Part shown: piece by piece, positions 24,645-33,753 of the stretch | Position numbering within the stretch: the first letter of the stretch is position 1 | Layout: each line of letters begins with the position of its first letter | NCBI GenBank assembly: GCA_035654795.1 | Contig: DASRWC010000030.1 | Span: 1 to 33,927, forward strand | DNA length: 33,927 nt | Source of the DNA: JAAYLC01 sp035654795 | GTDB lineage: Bacteria; Bacteroidota; Bacteroidia; Flavobacteriales; Flavobacteriaceae | Direction of reading: 5' to 3' | Position numbers and translations under genes: made by a program | The notes under the pieces: generated by a model | The model's database searches: none | What the model was told of the DNA's origin: nothing | The model's input: only the letters and a program-made list of their open reading frames with translations

Positions 24645-26333
24645 TTAATTTACCTTGTTTCTCTTTTTCCGAAGAAAATTAAAAGTTAATCCAAAAGCCG
24701 CAAGAAATAGCAAGGGAGCTACTAGATTTAATAATTGATATTTATTCCTGTTTTCTATAGTGGCAATTGGATCAAGAAAAGGGATATTAATCTGTTTACT
24801 CCTTATATTGATAAGCCCGGTATCGTCCAAAAGGTAATTTACGCTATTCAGTAAAAATTCCTTATTTCCATAAAAAGAATTGGTCATTCTGTCGAAGCCG
24901 AGCTCCAAGGGTTTTTTGCCTTGAAGCTGGTTTTTAATAACATCCCCGTCGCTTATCACAATAATTTTGGTGTTTTTACCTTCCTCAAGTTCATCAGGAT
25001 CCTTAAAAGGTTTTACTCTATTCTTATAAACCGAGGTAAATGAACCTTCCATCAAAACTGCTAACGGGACTTCTCCTGCGTTAAATTGATTGGGATTTGG
25101 TCCTTCATTCACAACTTGTAAGAATTCAGGAATTTCCACATCTAAGTCAATTTCATAAGGCACACCAACAATTTTAGAGATAGGAGAAGAAGATAGTAAG
25201 ATTGTTTTTTGTATAGAATTTTCTAAGGTGTCAATTGCACTTGCGTAATCAAATTTCACAGCTTCTATGTTGGCAACAATGGGATGATTGTTTTGGCTGC
25301 TGCTCAATGGGCTAAAAAACCAAGGATACCTCTCATATTGTGATTCGCGGTCTTCCCCTGTAGCTAAGACAATAGGTGCTGAATATACGTCTTTTAGTAG
25401 ATTAGGATTTATTCGTAAACCATATCGGAAAAAGAAGTCATTCAGATTTAAATCCATAGAAAACGCAAACATTTTTCCCGTCTGTGAATCTGTATGTAAC
25501 TGAATCATGTCTATAAGCCATAAAGCTTTGCCCCCGTGCATGAGGTACTGATCAAGTACATATTTTTGTTCTTCCGTGAAACTTTCTGTAGGTTTGGCGA
25601 TAACAATCAAATCAAACGTTTTCAACTGTCGCAGAGTTTCAATCGGCTTTGTTGCTACGGAATCAAAAGTGAAGGGAGCGGTAAAATAATATTCCCGTAA
25701 GGTGGAAAAGAAGTCAAAAATAAAACGATCATCCAGTTCCCCATTACCTTTTATTACAGCAATTTTTTTGGATTTTTCTGTAACAAGTTTTTTTAAACCA
25801 TCAGCAAAGGCATATTGCAAATTCTGAATGGAACTCTGAACGCGTTCTTCGGAAGTGGAACCTAATTGATTTTTTAATAGTGGTATTGAAACAGACTTTC
25901 CTTCATAATGTGCAAGAGCATAAGGAAAAATTATTTCAACACTCTGTTTGCCACCTTCCATAACTGAAACCTGAGCAGGCATAAGACCAAAATCTTCGAT
26001 GCTCTGATGGATTTCTGTGGCATCGTCATCTGATGGGTCAATGAAGGAATATTTAATATTAGAATTCTCTGCTGCGAATTCCTCTAGTAGTTGGCGAGTC
26101 TCATCTTGTAGCTTTCGAAATTCCGGAGGAAAACTTCCTTTCAAAAGGACATCAATCACCACCGGTGAATCTGCCTGAGAGATGATGTTTTTAGTGGCAG
26201 CAGAAAGAGTGTACCGTTGGTCTGAAGTGAGATCTAAACGAACATAAAACCAACTGCTTAGACCATAAAGCACTATCAGGAATCCAAAAAGAAAAAGTAG
26301 ATTGCGATAAATATTACGATTGGAAGTTTTCAT
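24645..26333 (-). CDS. gldG: Gliding motility ABC transporter auxiliary subunit GldG
   Basis: A 562-residue protein with an N-terminal helix (about 11-29), a large extracytoplasmic ABC-auxiliary domain and a C-terminal helix (about 536-555). With GldF and the ATPase GldA (not in this window) it forms the transporter needed for gliding motility in many flavobacteria. It overlaps gldF by four bases (ATGA type). Size and architecture are normal. Confidence 0.93.
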   Translation of the reverse strand: MKTSNRNIYRNLLFLFGFLIVLYGLSSWFYVRLDLTSDQRYTLSAATKNIISQADSPVVIDVLLKGSFPPEFRKLQDETRQLLEEFAAENSNIKYSFIDPSDDDATEIHQSIEDFGLMPAQVSVMEGGKQSVEIIFPYALAHYEGKSVSIPLLKNQLGSTSEERVQSSIQNLQYAFADGLKKLVTEKSKKIAVIKGNGELDDRFIFDFFSTLREYYFTAPFTFDSVATKPIETLRQLKTFDLIVIAKPTESFTEEQKYVLDQYLMHGGKALWLIDMIQLHTDSQTGKMFAFSMDLNLNDFFFRYGLRINPNLLKDVYSAPIVLATGEDRESQYERYPWFFSPLSSSQNNHPIVANIEAVKFDYASAIDTLENSIQKTILLSSSPISKIVGVPYEIDLDVEIPEFLQVVNEGPNPNQFNAGEVPLAVLMEGSFTSVYKNRVKPFKDPDELEEGKNTKIIVISDGDVIKNQLQGKKPLELGFDRMTNSFYGNKEFLLNSVNYLLDDTGLINIRSKQINIPFLDPIATIENRNKYQLLNLVAPLLFLAAFGLTFNFLRKKRNKVN

Positions 26334-27037
26334 CGTTTCTTCAAATTTAGAACAGTGATTCCTAAAAATAGAATAGAGACAGCCATAAAATATAAGAGGT
26401 CTCGAGTGTCCAATACTCCCCGTGATATACTATCGAAATGCGCCTTTAATCCAAGTCCGGAAATATCCATAGACGATGTGGAAATTCCTTCCGGTCCATA
26501 AAATAGAATCAAACATAGAAATACACCTATCAAGAAAGCAGCAATTTGATTTTGTGTGAGCGTAGAGGAAAAAATACCTATCGCAGTATAAGTCAGAATA
26601 AGAAAAAATAAACCAAGATAGGAACCTAAAGTGCTGCCTGAATCCCAATTTCCGGGAGGATTTCCAAGACGATCTACGGTATAGATGTAAAGAGCAGTAG
26701 GAACAAGGGCTATAAAAATTAATAAAATTGCTCCGAAGTACTTCCCTAAAACTATTTGATTTAAAGAAAGTGGTCTCGTCAATAATAATTCAAGAGTTCC
26801 CATTCTCATTTCATCTGAAAATGACTTCATACTAACAGCCGGAACTAAAAAAAGCAGCACCCAGGGCGCCAAATCAAAAAAAGGAGAGAGATCAGCAAAA
26901 CCATTGTCAAGAATGTTGTAAGGACCTTTAAAAATCCAAAGGAAAAGACCATTTACAACTAAAAAAACAGCAACTACAAGATATCCGATAGCACTGGCAA
27001 AGAAAGAATTAATCTCACGATATATGATTGGGAACAT
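26330..27037 (-). CDS. gldF: Gliding motility ABC transporter permease GldF
   Basis: A 235-residue ABC-2 type permease with six predicted helices and an Asn/Asp-poor N-terminus starting MFPIIYREINSFF. A longer frame extends to 27232, but that stretch overlaps the ABM gene and does not look like GldF, so the ATG at 27037 is used. It is co-transcribed with gldG. Family and partner make the call firm. Confidence 0.93.
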   Translation of the reverse strand: MFPIIYREINSFFASAIGYLVVAVFLVVNGLFLWIFKGPYNILDNGFADLSPFFDLAPWVLLFLVPAVSMKSFSDEMRMGTLELLLTRPLSLNQIVLGKYFGAILLIFIALVPTALYIYTVDRLGNPPGNWDSGSTLGSYLGLFFLILTYTAIGIFSSTLTQNQIAAFLIGVFLCLILFYGPEGISTSSMDISGLGLKAHFDSISRGVLDTRDLLYFMAVSILFLGITVLNLKKR

Positions 27038-27047
27038 AACTTTTTGG

Positions 27048-27344
27048 TTATTTAAGGCTGTATAACGTATCAACGCTCCAGGCTTTGGCTTTATTTTGAA
27101 AAAGAGGTTTGGTCTGAGACCAGACATTCTTGAATAATTCACTTTGGCGGTAATTTTCCAAATCCTGCTCACTCTGCCATCGGCTATAGGTGAAAAAAAC
27201 ATTTTTTTCGTGCTTATCTTGATAAAGTTCAAGAAAAAGGCATCCCGGAAAATTTCTGATATTGTCTTTAATCAAATTAAAATTTGAAAGAAAAGTAGGA
27301 ATTTCCTCTGCACGAAAATCCATCTTTACGATTCGTGTAAACAT
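27048..27344 (-). CDS. Antibiotic biosynthesis monooxygenase (ABM) domain protein
   Basis: A 98-residue dimeric alpha-beta barrel protein of the ABM type (FTRIVKMDF opening, then GCLFLELYQD and FTYSRWQSEQDL). Such domains bind small hydrophobic molecules or heme. I chose the ATG at 27344, one base past the end of the preceding gene, over an upstream start inside that gene. It sits between the SAM enzyme and gldF, and its function is unknown. Confidence 0.85.
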   Translation of the reverse strand: MFTRIVKMDFRAEEIPTFLSNFNLIKDNIRNFPGCLFLELYQDKHEKNVFFTYSRWQSEQDLENYRQSELFKNVWSQTKPLFQNKAKAWSVDTLYSLK

Positions 27345-27345
27345 G

Positions 27346-28200
27346 TTATAAGATTTTTTTTGTTTCATCGGAATAGAAAGAAACAGTCACGCTGTCTCTA
27401 AAAGATAATCCAAAAAGACTTGCAGCCCCTCCTACTGTGGAAGGATTGCTTTTGTACACAGCTAGCTCCAGGTATCCGGATGAATTCCAGATTGCCAGTT
27501 TTTTTCCGCCATCTTCTCTAGAGTCTCGTGTAGAATTGAAGTTGATACAATCACTATATCTAAGAAAAATCTCCTTAATTTCTGTTGATCTTGCTTGAAT
27601 TAAAAAACGTCTACCTTTTCCTATCGATTCGAAAAACTTTCGGGTGATATTGGTTACAACATTACCATAATTATCAATGTATAACACATTTCCTATTATT
27701 TGTGAGTCGTTCTTGGTAACTACAGGACGCAAGCCGGTTAGCTTTTTAATGTCGGTTATATTTTTTCCCACAACATCCAAAGTACCCCCTCGTACAATAT
27801 GGGCTGCTACTTTTACAAATACATCCAAGACAGGAAAATTGGTCGGAAAACGGTCGTGAATATTAATTTCAACAATTTTCTCGGGATTAATTTCCGAAGT
27901 AAGTAGCGAAAGTATCCCGTTGTCGGCACAAATAAAATAGTGATTATCCATGTAAATGGCCAAATGAGGATTTTCCGGATTCAACTCTGAATCTACACCT
28001 ATAATATGTACTGTTCCGTCAGGAAAACTTTTATATGCATTTTGTATGATATAGGCAGCTTCATGTATGTGAAACGGAGAAATATCATGAGAAATATCTA
28101 CAATTTTAACCGATTCAATTTCAGAGAATAATGCTCCTTTTATGGCGCCCACAAAGTGATCTTTAAGTCCAAAATCTGTCGTGAGGGTTATGATAGCCAT
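27346..28200 (-). CDS. S-adenosylmethionine hydroxide adenosyltransferase family protein
   Basis: A 284-residue DUF62 family protein. The N-terminal ITLTTDFGLKDHFVGAIKG carries the SAM-binding Asp motif; VDISHDI and ADNGILSLL are further family motifs. The family hydrolyses SAM to adenosine and methionine. It starts a minus-strand run ending in gldG and is divergent from phoH. Confidence 0.9.
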   Translation of the reverse strand: MAIITLTTDFGLKDHFVGAIKGALFSEIESVKIVDISHDISPFHIHEAAYIIQNAYKSFPDGTVHIIGVDSELNPENPHLAIYMDNHYFICADNGILSLLTSEINPEKIVEINIHDRFPTNFPVLDVFVKVAAHIVRGGTLDVVGKNITDIKKLTGLRPVVTKNDSQIIGNVLYIDNYGNVVTNITRKFFESIGKGRRFLIQARSTEIKEIFLRYSDCINFNSTRDSREDGGKKLAIWNSSGYLELAVYKSNPSTVGGAASLFGLSFRDSVTVSFYSDETKKIL

Positions 28201-28235
28201 AAAGGGAATTGTTCAAATTTCTAAATATTCTACCG

Positions 28236-28243
28236 CAAAAATA
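28236..28243 (-). promoter_or_regulatory. -7 element before the SAM hydroxide adenosyltransferase gene
   Basis: On the minus strand TATTTTTG is a perfect TAnnTTTG match, 35 bases before the ATG. A -33 TTG at the usual spacing is not evident. The rest of the 188-bp divergent gap to phoH contains AT-rich DNA with no other feature I can support. Confidence 0.45.
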
Positions 28244-28388
28244 GGTTACTTTTGTTTGGGATAAAAACAATTTTTACCAATCGGGAAAAGCGAAAAATAA
28301 CAAGATAAGCATATCTTTAATACCATAGATAGTAGTAAAATGAAATCTATTTCCATCTTTGATTTGTTAAACCAATAGAACAAGAAAT

Positions 28389-29342
28389 TTGAACGAACTT
28401 ATAATAGAACTCACCGCCATCAGTCCGAGAGAATTTTTCGGACAAGAGAACATAAACATTGAACTTCTCAAAAAGTATTTTCCAAAACTAAAAATTGTTG
28501 CACGAGGAAATAAAATTAAAGCTTATGGAGACGAGGAAGTTCTGGAAGAATTTGACAAAAGAATTGAAATGCTTCTTGATCAGTATGGCAAGTATAACAA
28601 GCTCGATGAAAATATGATTGAACGAGTTTTGATGAGTGATGCTCGTGAGGAAATAGAAAACACATCAGGAGGAAGCGGAATAATCGTGCACGGCGTGAGC
28701 GGTAAACCTATTAAAGCTCAAACTACCAATCAGCGAAAATTAGTTTCACTGATGGAAAAGAATGACATGGTTTTTGCCGTTGGCCCTGCCGGTACCGGAA
28801 AAACTTATACGGGGGTAGCTCTAGCCGTACGCGCCTTAAAGCACAAAGAGGTGAGACGGATTATTTTAACTAGGCCTGCTGTAGAATCCGGTGAGAATCT
28901 TGGTTTTCTTCCCGGAGATTTGAAAGAAAAATTGGATCCTTATATGCAACCTTTATATGATGCATTAAGAGATATGATACCGGCGGAAAAACTGGCATCA
29001 TATCTGGAGACGGGTACTATACAAATAGCTCCATTGGCTTTTATGAGAGGAAGAACATTAGATAATGCTTTTGTAATATTAGATGAAGCCCAGAACACCA
29101 CTCATGCACAAATGAAGATGTTTCTAACTCGAATGGGAAAAAATGCAAAATTCATGATAACCGGAGACCCTGGACAAATTGATTTACCCAGACGAATAGT
29201 TTCCGGCTTGAAAGAAGCCATTCTAATTCTGAAGGATGTAAAAGGGATTGGATTGGTACAGCTGGATGACAAAGATGTAATCAGACACCGGATAGTAAAA
29301 GACATTTTAAACGCCTACAAACAAATTGAAAATATAGAATAA
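28389..29342 (+). CDS. phoH: PhoH family ATPase
   Basis: A 317-residue PhoH-like protein with an N-terminal KH-like segment (1-90), Walker A GPAGTGKT (132-139) and Walker B VILDEAQ (229-235). It is a P-loop ATPase linked to RNA metabolism. The start is TTG (MNELII), since no better start is in frame and the residues match family N-termini. It precedes purC by 37 bp. Confidence 0.92.
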   Translation: MNELIIELTAISPREFFGQENINIELLKKYFPKLKIVARGNKIKAYGDEEVLEEFDKRIEMLLDQYGKYNKLDENMIERVLMSDAREEIENTSGGSGIIVHGVSGKPIKAQTTNQRKLVSLMEKNDMVFAVGPAGTGKTYTGVALAVRALKHKEVRRIILTRPAVESGENLGFLPGDLKEKLDPYMQPLYDALRDMIPAEKLASYLETGTIQIAPLAFMRGRTLDNAFVILDEAQNTTHAQMKMFLTRMGKNAKFMITGDPGQIDLPRRIVSGLKEAILILKDVKGIGLVQLDDKDVIRHRIVKDILNAYKQIENIE

Positions 29343-29379
29343 ATTGCTTTCTGCTTTTGTCAAAATTTTATTTTAAAAA

Positions 29380-30336
29380 ATGATAAATACCCTTACTTCG
29401 ACCAATTTTAATTTTCCCAATCAAAAAAATGTTTATCACGGGAAAGTTCGAGATGTATATACTCTGGAAAATGATTTGCTAGTCATGATTGCTACAGATC
29501 GATTAAGCGCCTTTGATGTTATTTTACCTCAAGGCATTCCTTACAAGGGGCAAATTCTCAATCAAATTGCATCGAAAATGATGAGAGCAACCGAAGATAT
29601 TGTTCCTAATTGGTTGATGGCTACACCTGATCCCAACGTGGCAATAGGGGAGGCTTGTGAACCTTTTAAAGTAGAAATGGTGATTAGAGGATATCTCAGT
29701 GGCCATGCTGCGCGAGAATATAAAAAAGGAAATAGAACTTTGTGCGGCGTAGTTATGCCGGATGGGATGAAAGAGAATGATAAGTTTCCGGAACCTATAA
29801 TAACGCCATCTACCAAAGCAGCAAAAGGAGACCATGATGAGGATATTTCTCGAGAGGACATCTTAAAAAGAAAAATTGTTTCGGAGTCAGACTACAATCA
29901 GCTTGAGGAATATACGCGGAAGCTTTTCCGTCGTGGAACAGAAATTGCGGCTGAGAGAGGTTTGATTCTTGTGGATACCAAATATGAATTTGGAAAAACA
30001 AAAGATGGAAAAATCATTTTGATAGACGAGATTCATACGCCCGATTCTTCCCGATATTTTTATCTTGAAAGATATGAGGAAAGGCAGCAAAAGGGCGGAG
30101 CTCAGAAACAATTATCCAAAGAGTTTGTAAGGCAGTGGTTAATAGAAAATGGATTTCAAGGAAAAGAAGATCAAAAGATTCCCGAAATGAGTGCAGACTA
30201 CGTGGAAAGTGTTTCTAAACGGTATATTGAGCTTTACGAGCACATTACAGGTGAGGCTTTTATCAAAGAAGATATTTCCAATATTCATGAAAGAATCCAG
30301 AGCAATGTGCTAAATTATCTGGAACGACAGGGGTAA
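29380..30336 (+). CDS. purC: Phosphoribosylaminoimidazole-succinocarboxamide synthase PurC
   Basis: A 318-residue SAICAR synthase, the purine synthesis step that joins aspartate to CAIR. Motifs GKVRDVY (21-27) and DRLSAFD (40-46), then LSGHAAREY and FEFGKT-type segments near the active site, are clear. It is longer than the E. coli enzyme (237 aa), as in other Bacteroidota. It converges with the topoisomerase gene; six bases separate the stops. Confidence 0.96.
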   Translation: MINTLTSTNFNFPNQKNVYHGKVRDVYTLENDLLVMIATDRLSAFDVILPQGIPYKGQILNQIASKMMRATEDIVPNWLMATPDPNVAIGEACEPFKVEMVIRGYLSGHAAREYKKGNRTLCGVVMPDGMKENDKFPEPIITPSTKAAKGDHDEDISREDILKRKIVSESDYNQLEEYTRKLFRRGTEIAAERGLILVDTKYEFGKTKDGKIILIDEIHTPDSSRYFYLERYEERQQKGGAQKQLSKEFVRQWLIENGFQGKEDQKIPEMSADYVESVSKRYIELYEHITGEAFIKEDISNIHERIQSNVLNYLERQG

Positions 30337-30342
30337 ACCGGC

Positions 30343-31413
30343 CTATTCTGATATTTCAAAACTATAGTTTTCAATAATATTTAACAGGAATTTTTCCGAA
30401 GGCTGGAGCTCATCAGAAAATCTGGAAGGTACATTTCTGAACTGTTTAAATCTGCCATTTTCATAGGCTTGAATCAGCGCGGGATGAATATAGTAATTCT
30501 TACAAACGGTGCGGGTATTTCCTAATTCCATAGCGGCTACTTTACAGGCTTCCACAATATTTTTCTCTCTTTGCGTTTGTGAAGCGGGTTCTTCCAAATT
30601 TTCCAAAGTTTCAAGAAAAATTTTGCTGGCTGCCCACGTTCGAAAATCTTTGGCTGTGAAAGAAGCTTGCGTAATACGCTGGATGTAATCATTAACCATT
30701 CCGGAATCAATAGCTTGGTGATTTCCATTTTCATCCCAGTATTGAAAGAGTTCCCATCCCGGAATCTCTTCACACTGAATGACCAGCCTTCGGAGTTTCC
30801 GGTCTTCAACAGGAATGTTGTGTTTTTTTCCTTTTTTTCCTACGAATTGAAAATATAACTGTCCGTTTTCTTCAACCAAATGACGAGTCCGCATGGTAGA
30901 AAGGCCATAAGTTTTGTTGGTTTTTGCGTATTGATCACTACCGATTCGAATGTGTGTTTCTTCCATTAAACGAAGAATAAGTGCAAGACATTTTTCCTTT
31001 GTCATTTTCCGAATCTTTAAATCGGAATCGATTTGTCGTCTTAACTGTGGAAGTGCCTCCCCAAAAGAAATCATTCTGAAAAATTTGGTGCTGTTCCGAA
31101 TCTGGTTCCACCTAGGATGATAACGATATTGTTTTCGTCCTTTGGCATCTCTTCCAATAGCTTGTAAATGACTGTCTTCAATCGGGGAAATCCAGACCTC
31201 TTGCCAGGCCGGAGGAATAACTAGGTTCTTTATTCTCTGAATAACCCTTTTATCAGAGATTTTCTTTTCGTTTTCCAGATAGATAAACCCTCTGCCATAT
31301 TTTTTTCTAAAAATGGTCAGCTGATGTTCATTAAAATACACCAGCTGAGCCACTTTTGCTGTTTGCTCACAGTCTTCTGCAATTTTAGCAGCTTGTTTGG
31401 GAGTAAGTTTCAT
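30343..31413 (-). CDS. DNA topoisomerase IB
   Basis: A 356-residue poxvirus-type topoisomerase IB. Family motifs include a GRGF-YLE N-terminus, LVIPPAW, RMGS-like IRIGSDQYAK, KDFRTWAA and the catalytic Tyr in CKNYYIHP (Tyr307/308). It relaxes supercoils via a 3'-phosphotyrosyl link. I used the ATG at 31413 (MKLTPKQ); an ATG 11 codons upstream at 31446 is possible. Confidence 0.93.
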   Translation of the reverse strand: MKLTPKQAAKIAEDCEQTAKVAQLVYFNEHQLTIFRKKYGRGFIYLENEKKISDKRVIQRIKNLVIPPAWQEVWISPIEDSHLQAIGRDAKGRKQYRYHPRWNQIRNSTKFFRMISFGEALPQLRRQIDSDLKIRKMTKEKCLALILRLMEETHIRIGSDQYAKTNKTYGLSTMRTRHLVEENGQLYFQFVGKKGKKHNIPVEDRKLRRLVIQCEEIPGWELFQYWDENGNHQAIDSGMVNDYIQRITQASFTAKDFRTWAASKIFLETLENLEEPASQTQREKNIVEACKVAAMELGNTRTVCKNYYIHPALIQAYENGRFKQFRNVPSRFSDELQPSEKFLLNIIENYSFEISE

Positions 31414-31503
31414 ATCTCTAAATATAGAAGATATTTTTATAGTCAAAGAACATTGTTACGCAGAAAAGAAGAAAATAATTAATTCCCTCCCGGAGTTAAA
31501 TCC

Positions 31504-32592
31504 TTACTTAAAATAGCTGAAAGTTTCTCCTTCTTCTATAGCAAGGAGTGTTTCAAATATCAATTGAATAACATGTTCCACATCAGAACGATCTACCATC
31601 TCCACGGTGGTATGCATGTATCTTAAAGGAAGAGAAATAAGAGCACTGGCTACCCCTTCATTACTATAAGCAAAAGCATCGGTGTCTGTTCCGGTGGCGC
31701 GGGAAAGAGCTGCCCGTTGAAAGGGTATCATATTTTTCTCGGCCGTGGAAACAATTAAGTCTCGTAGATTTTGTTGAACTGCGGGAGCATATCCTATAAC
31801 GGGACCTTTCCCAAGCTCAATATGCCCTTCTTTTTTCTGATCAATCATAGGGGTTGTGGTGTCGTGCGTAACATCCGTTATGATGGCCACATGAGGTTTT
31901 AATCTGGCTGCTATCATTTCAGCGCCTCTAAGTCCTATTTCTTCCTGAACCGAATTGGTAATGTAAAGTCCAAAAGGTAGTTTAACGCCTTTTTCTTTAA
32001 TTAATCGAGCCACTTCGGCAATGATAAAACCTCCCATCCTGTTGTCAAGAGCTCGGCAAACAAATTTGGTGTCGTTTAAAATATGGAACCTGTCAGGATA
32101 TGTAATTACGCACCCTACATGTACTCCCATTCGTTCTACTTCTTCTCTGTTTTTCGCTCCCACATCAATGAAAATATTGTCAACACGTGGCGCCTCTTCC
32201 TTAGCTTTATCACGTGTGTGAATTGCCGGCCATCCGAAAACTCCTTTAACAATTCCATTTTTGGTATGAATGTTTACAACCTTGGAAGGAGCTATTTGGT
32301 GATCACTTCCACCATTACGAACAACATATATAAGTCCGTTATCACTGATGTAGTTCACATACCAAGAAATTTCATCTGCATGTCCTTCTATAACTACGCG
32401 AAATGGAGCGTCAGGATTAATGACAGCTACGGCTGTTCCGTAAGTATCGGTAATAAATTCATCTACATATGGTTTTAGATATTCCATCCATAACCTTTGA
32501 CCTTCCCATTCATACCCGGTAGGGGAGGCATTGTTTAGATATTTTTCTAAAAAAGTCATAGAGGATTTAGTTAATATGGATGATTTCATCAT
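31504..32592 (-). CDS. M42 family metallopeptidase
   Basis: A 362-residue M42 aminopeptidase. Metal and catalytic motifs are H71 with D73 (GHADEI), D183 (RALDNR), E217/E218 (VQEEIG), D240, and a late His in RYMHTT. The TGYE and family N-terminus support the start used (ATGATG). Such enzymes are large oligomeric peptidases of the cytoplasm. Confidence 0.93.
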   Translation of the reverse strand: MMKSSILTKSSMTFLEKYLNNASPTGYEWEGQRLWMEYLKPYVDEFITDTYGTAVAVINPDAPFRVVIEGHADEISWYVNYISDNGLIYVVRNGGSDHQIAPSKVVNIHTKNGIVKGVFGWPAIHTRDKAKEEAPRVDNIFIDVGAKNREEVERMGVHVGCVITYPDRFHILNDTKFVCRALDNRMGGFIIAEVARLIKEKGVKLPFGLYITNSVQEEIGLRGAEMIAARLKPHVAIITDVTHDTTTPMIDQKKEGHIELGKGPVIGYAPAVQQNLRDLIVSTAEKNMIPFQRAALSRATGTDTDAFAYSNEGVASALISLPLRYMHTTVEMVDRSDVEHVIQLIFETLLAIEEGETFSYFK

Positions 32593-32616
32593 GTCATTGA
32601 ATTAAAAATTAATTTC

Positions 32617-32624
32617 CAAAATTA
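32617..32624 (-). promoter_or_regulatory. -7 element before the M42 peptidase
   Basis: On the minus strand TAATTTTG matches TAnnTTTG exactly, about 25 bases before the start codon. No -33 TTG at normal spacing is obvious. Confidence 0.4.
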
Positions 32625-32702
32625 AGAATAAAGATTACAGCCGTTATCGATTTAATTTTTTTTGGAACGTTTTTCGCTTATCTTCGACAGATTTTCTTAT
32701 TT

Positions 32703-33392
32703 ATGAAGGAGTATATATATATAGGAGTGCTGGTATTATTTTTTGGCGCCGGTAAATCATTTTCACAGGAGAGAGAAACAGATTCCACTTCTGTCTTTTA
32801 CTACATTATTGAAGGAGATACCATCCCAAGAGATATAATTGATTTGGAGGAAGTATATCTCCTGCCAAAACTTTATTTTAATTCTGATGAAGCAAAAAGG
32901 AAGTACTTAATCTTACGCAGGAAAACTCGAAAAGTATATCCCTATGCAAAGTTGGCAGCAGATCGCCTCGTTATTATGAATGAAAGACTGGAAAGCATTA
33001 AGAGAAAGAGAGACAAGAAAATTTATACCAAGAGAATGCAGGACTATGTAGAAAAAGAATTTTCTGAACAGTTAAAACAGCTAACGAGATCGGAAGGTCA
33101 AATTTTGGTGAAGCTGATTCATAGACAAACAGGCGAGACGGCCTTCGATCTAGTGAAGGAATTAAGGACAGGGTGGCGTGCCTTCTGGTATAATGTTACA
33201 GCCAATATGTTTGATATTTCACTAAAACAGGAATTTCGGCCGGCAGAAAACATAGAAGATTATCTCATAGAGGATATTTTACAGCGTGCTTTTCAGGAAG
33301 GTGCCCTTGAAAATCAGCCTTCTGCGTTTCCGATTAACATGAAAGAACTAAATCTCTACTGGAGGAATAAAAATGTTGATAACTCGAATTAA
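32703..33392 (+). CDS. DUF4294-type exported protein
   Basis: A 229-residue protein with a signal peptide (1-21, ending SFSQ), a region matching the DUF4294 style (PRDIIDLEEVYLLPK, then KRKYLILRRKTRKVYPYAKLAADRL) and a long charged helical segment. DUF4294 is found almost only in Bacteroidota; its function is unknown. It stands alone and is followed by a promoter-rich non-coding end region. Confidence 0.88.
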   Translation: MKEYIYIGVLVLFFGAGKSFSQERETDSTSVFYYIIEGDTIPRDIIDLEEVYLLPKLYFNSDEAKRKYLILRRKTRKVYPYAKLAADRLVIMNERLESIKRKRDKKIYTKRMQDYVEKEFSEQLKQLTRSEGQILVKLIHRQTGETAFDLVKELRTGWRAFWYNVTANMFDISLKQEFRPAENIEDYLIEDILQRAFQEGALENQPSAFPINMKELNLYWRNKNVDNSN

Positions 33393-33504
33393 ATTTGTTT
33401 GGCAGATACGGAAGAAGCCTATACATTTGCAGTCCGTTCTTTTACAAACCACGAAAACGTGATTCTAGTTCATTCGAGATTTTAAAAATTTTTCTCAAAA
33501 AGTT

Positions 33505-33535
33505 TTGGTGGCGAATAAAACTTGTTTTATATTTG
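33505..33535 (+). promoter_or_regulatory. Strong tandem promoter P1
   Basis: TTG (33505-33507), a 20-bp spacer and TATATTTG (33528-33535), followed by CACCCGCTT. It is nearly identical in layout to P2 130 bp downstream. The leader after the -7 element resembles stable-RNA promoters of flavobacteria. No protein gene follows closely. Confidence 0.7.
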
Positions 33536-33634
33536 CACCCGCTTAGCGCAGGAGGTTTTTGGAAGGGGTGTTGAGTGGTTAAAAGTTCTTTAAATTTCTG
33601 CCTTAAAATTTTTCAAATTTTTTTTCGAAAAGAT

Positions 33635-33665
33635 TTGGTCAGTTTAAAAAAGGGTTGTATTTTTG
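33635..33665 (+). promoter_or_regulatory. Strong tandem promoter P2
   Basis: TTG (33635-33637), a 20-bp spacer and TATTTTTG (33658-33665), again followed by CACCCGCTT. The shared bases after the -7 element show that P1 and P2 are copies. They point out of the window, toward what is probably an RNA operon. Confidence 0.72.
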
Positions 33666-33702
33666 CACCCGCTTTCAGAAGCAGAAAAGTTAGTTGACAA
33701 TT

Positions 33703-33753
33703 TGGTGTACAGGTAGTTTTAGAAGATGCGGTTCGAGTCCGTTTCCACCGGCA
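33703..33753 (+). other. tRNA-like fragment between P2 and the window end
   Basis: The TTCGAGT loop (33732-33738) with GCGG/CCGT arms is a recognisable T-arm, and TGGTGTA (33703-33709) can pair with the following TCCACCG-type segment at six of seven positions (one GU). There is too little DNA between for D and anticodon arms. It may be a broken tRNA (Leu-like 3' end) or a leader structure. Not a functional tRNA as it stands. Confidence 0.4.

Noticed and set aside
27038..27232. Long N-terminal extension of GldF
   Set aside because: It overlaps the ABM gene in another frame and does not look like GldF, which starts at MFPIIYREI.
31419..31426. TATATTTA on the minus strand as the promoter for topoisomerase IB
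   Set aside because: Its predicted start site would fall at the chosen ATG, leaving no leader, so it does not help to decide the start.
32083..32478. 131-residue plus-strand open frame
   Set aside because: It is antisense to the M42 peptidase and shows no family features.
33703..33753. Intact tRNA gene
   Set aside because: There is no room for D and anticodon arms, so only a fragment is supported.
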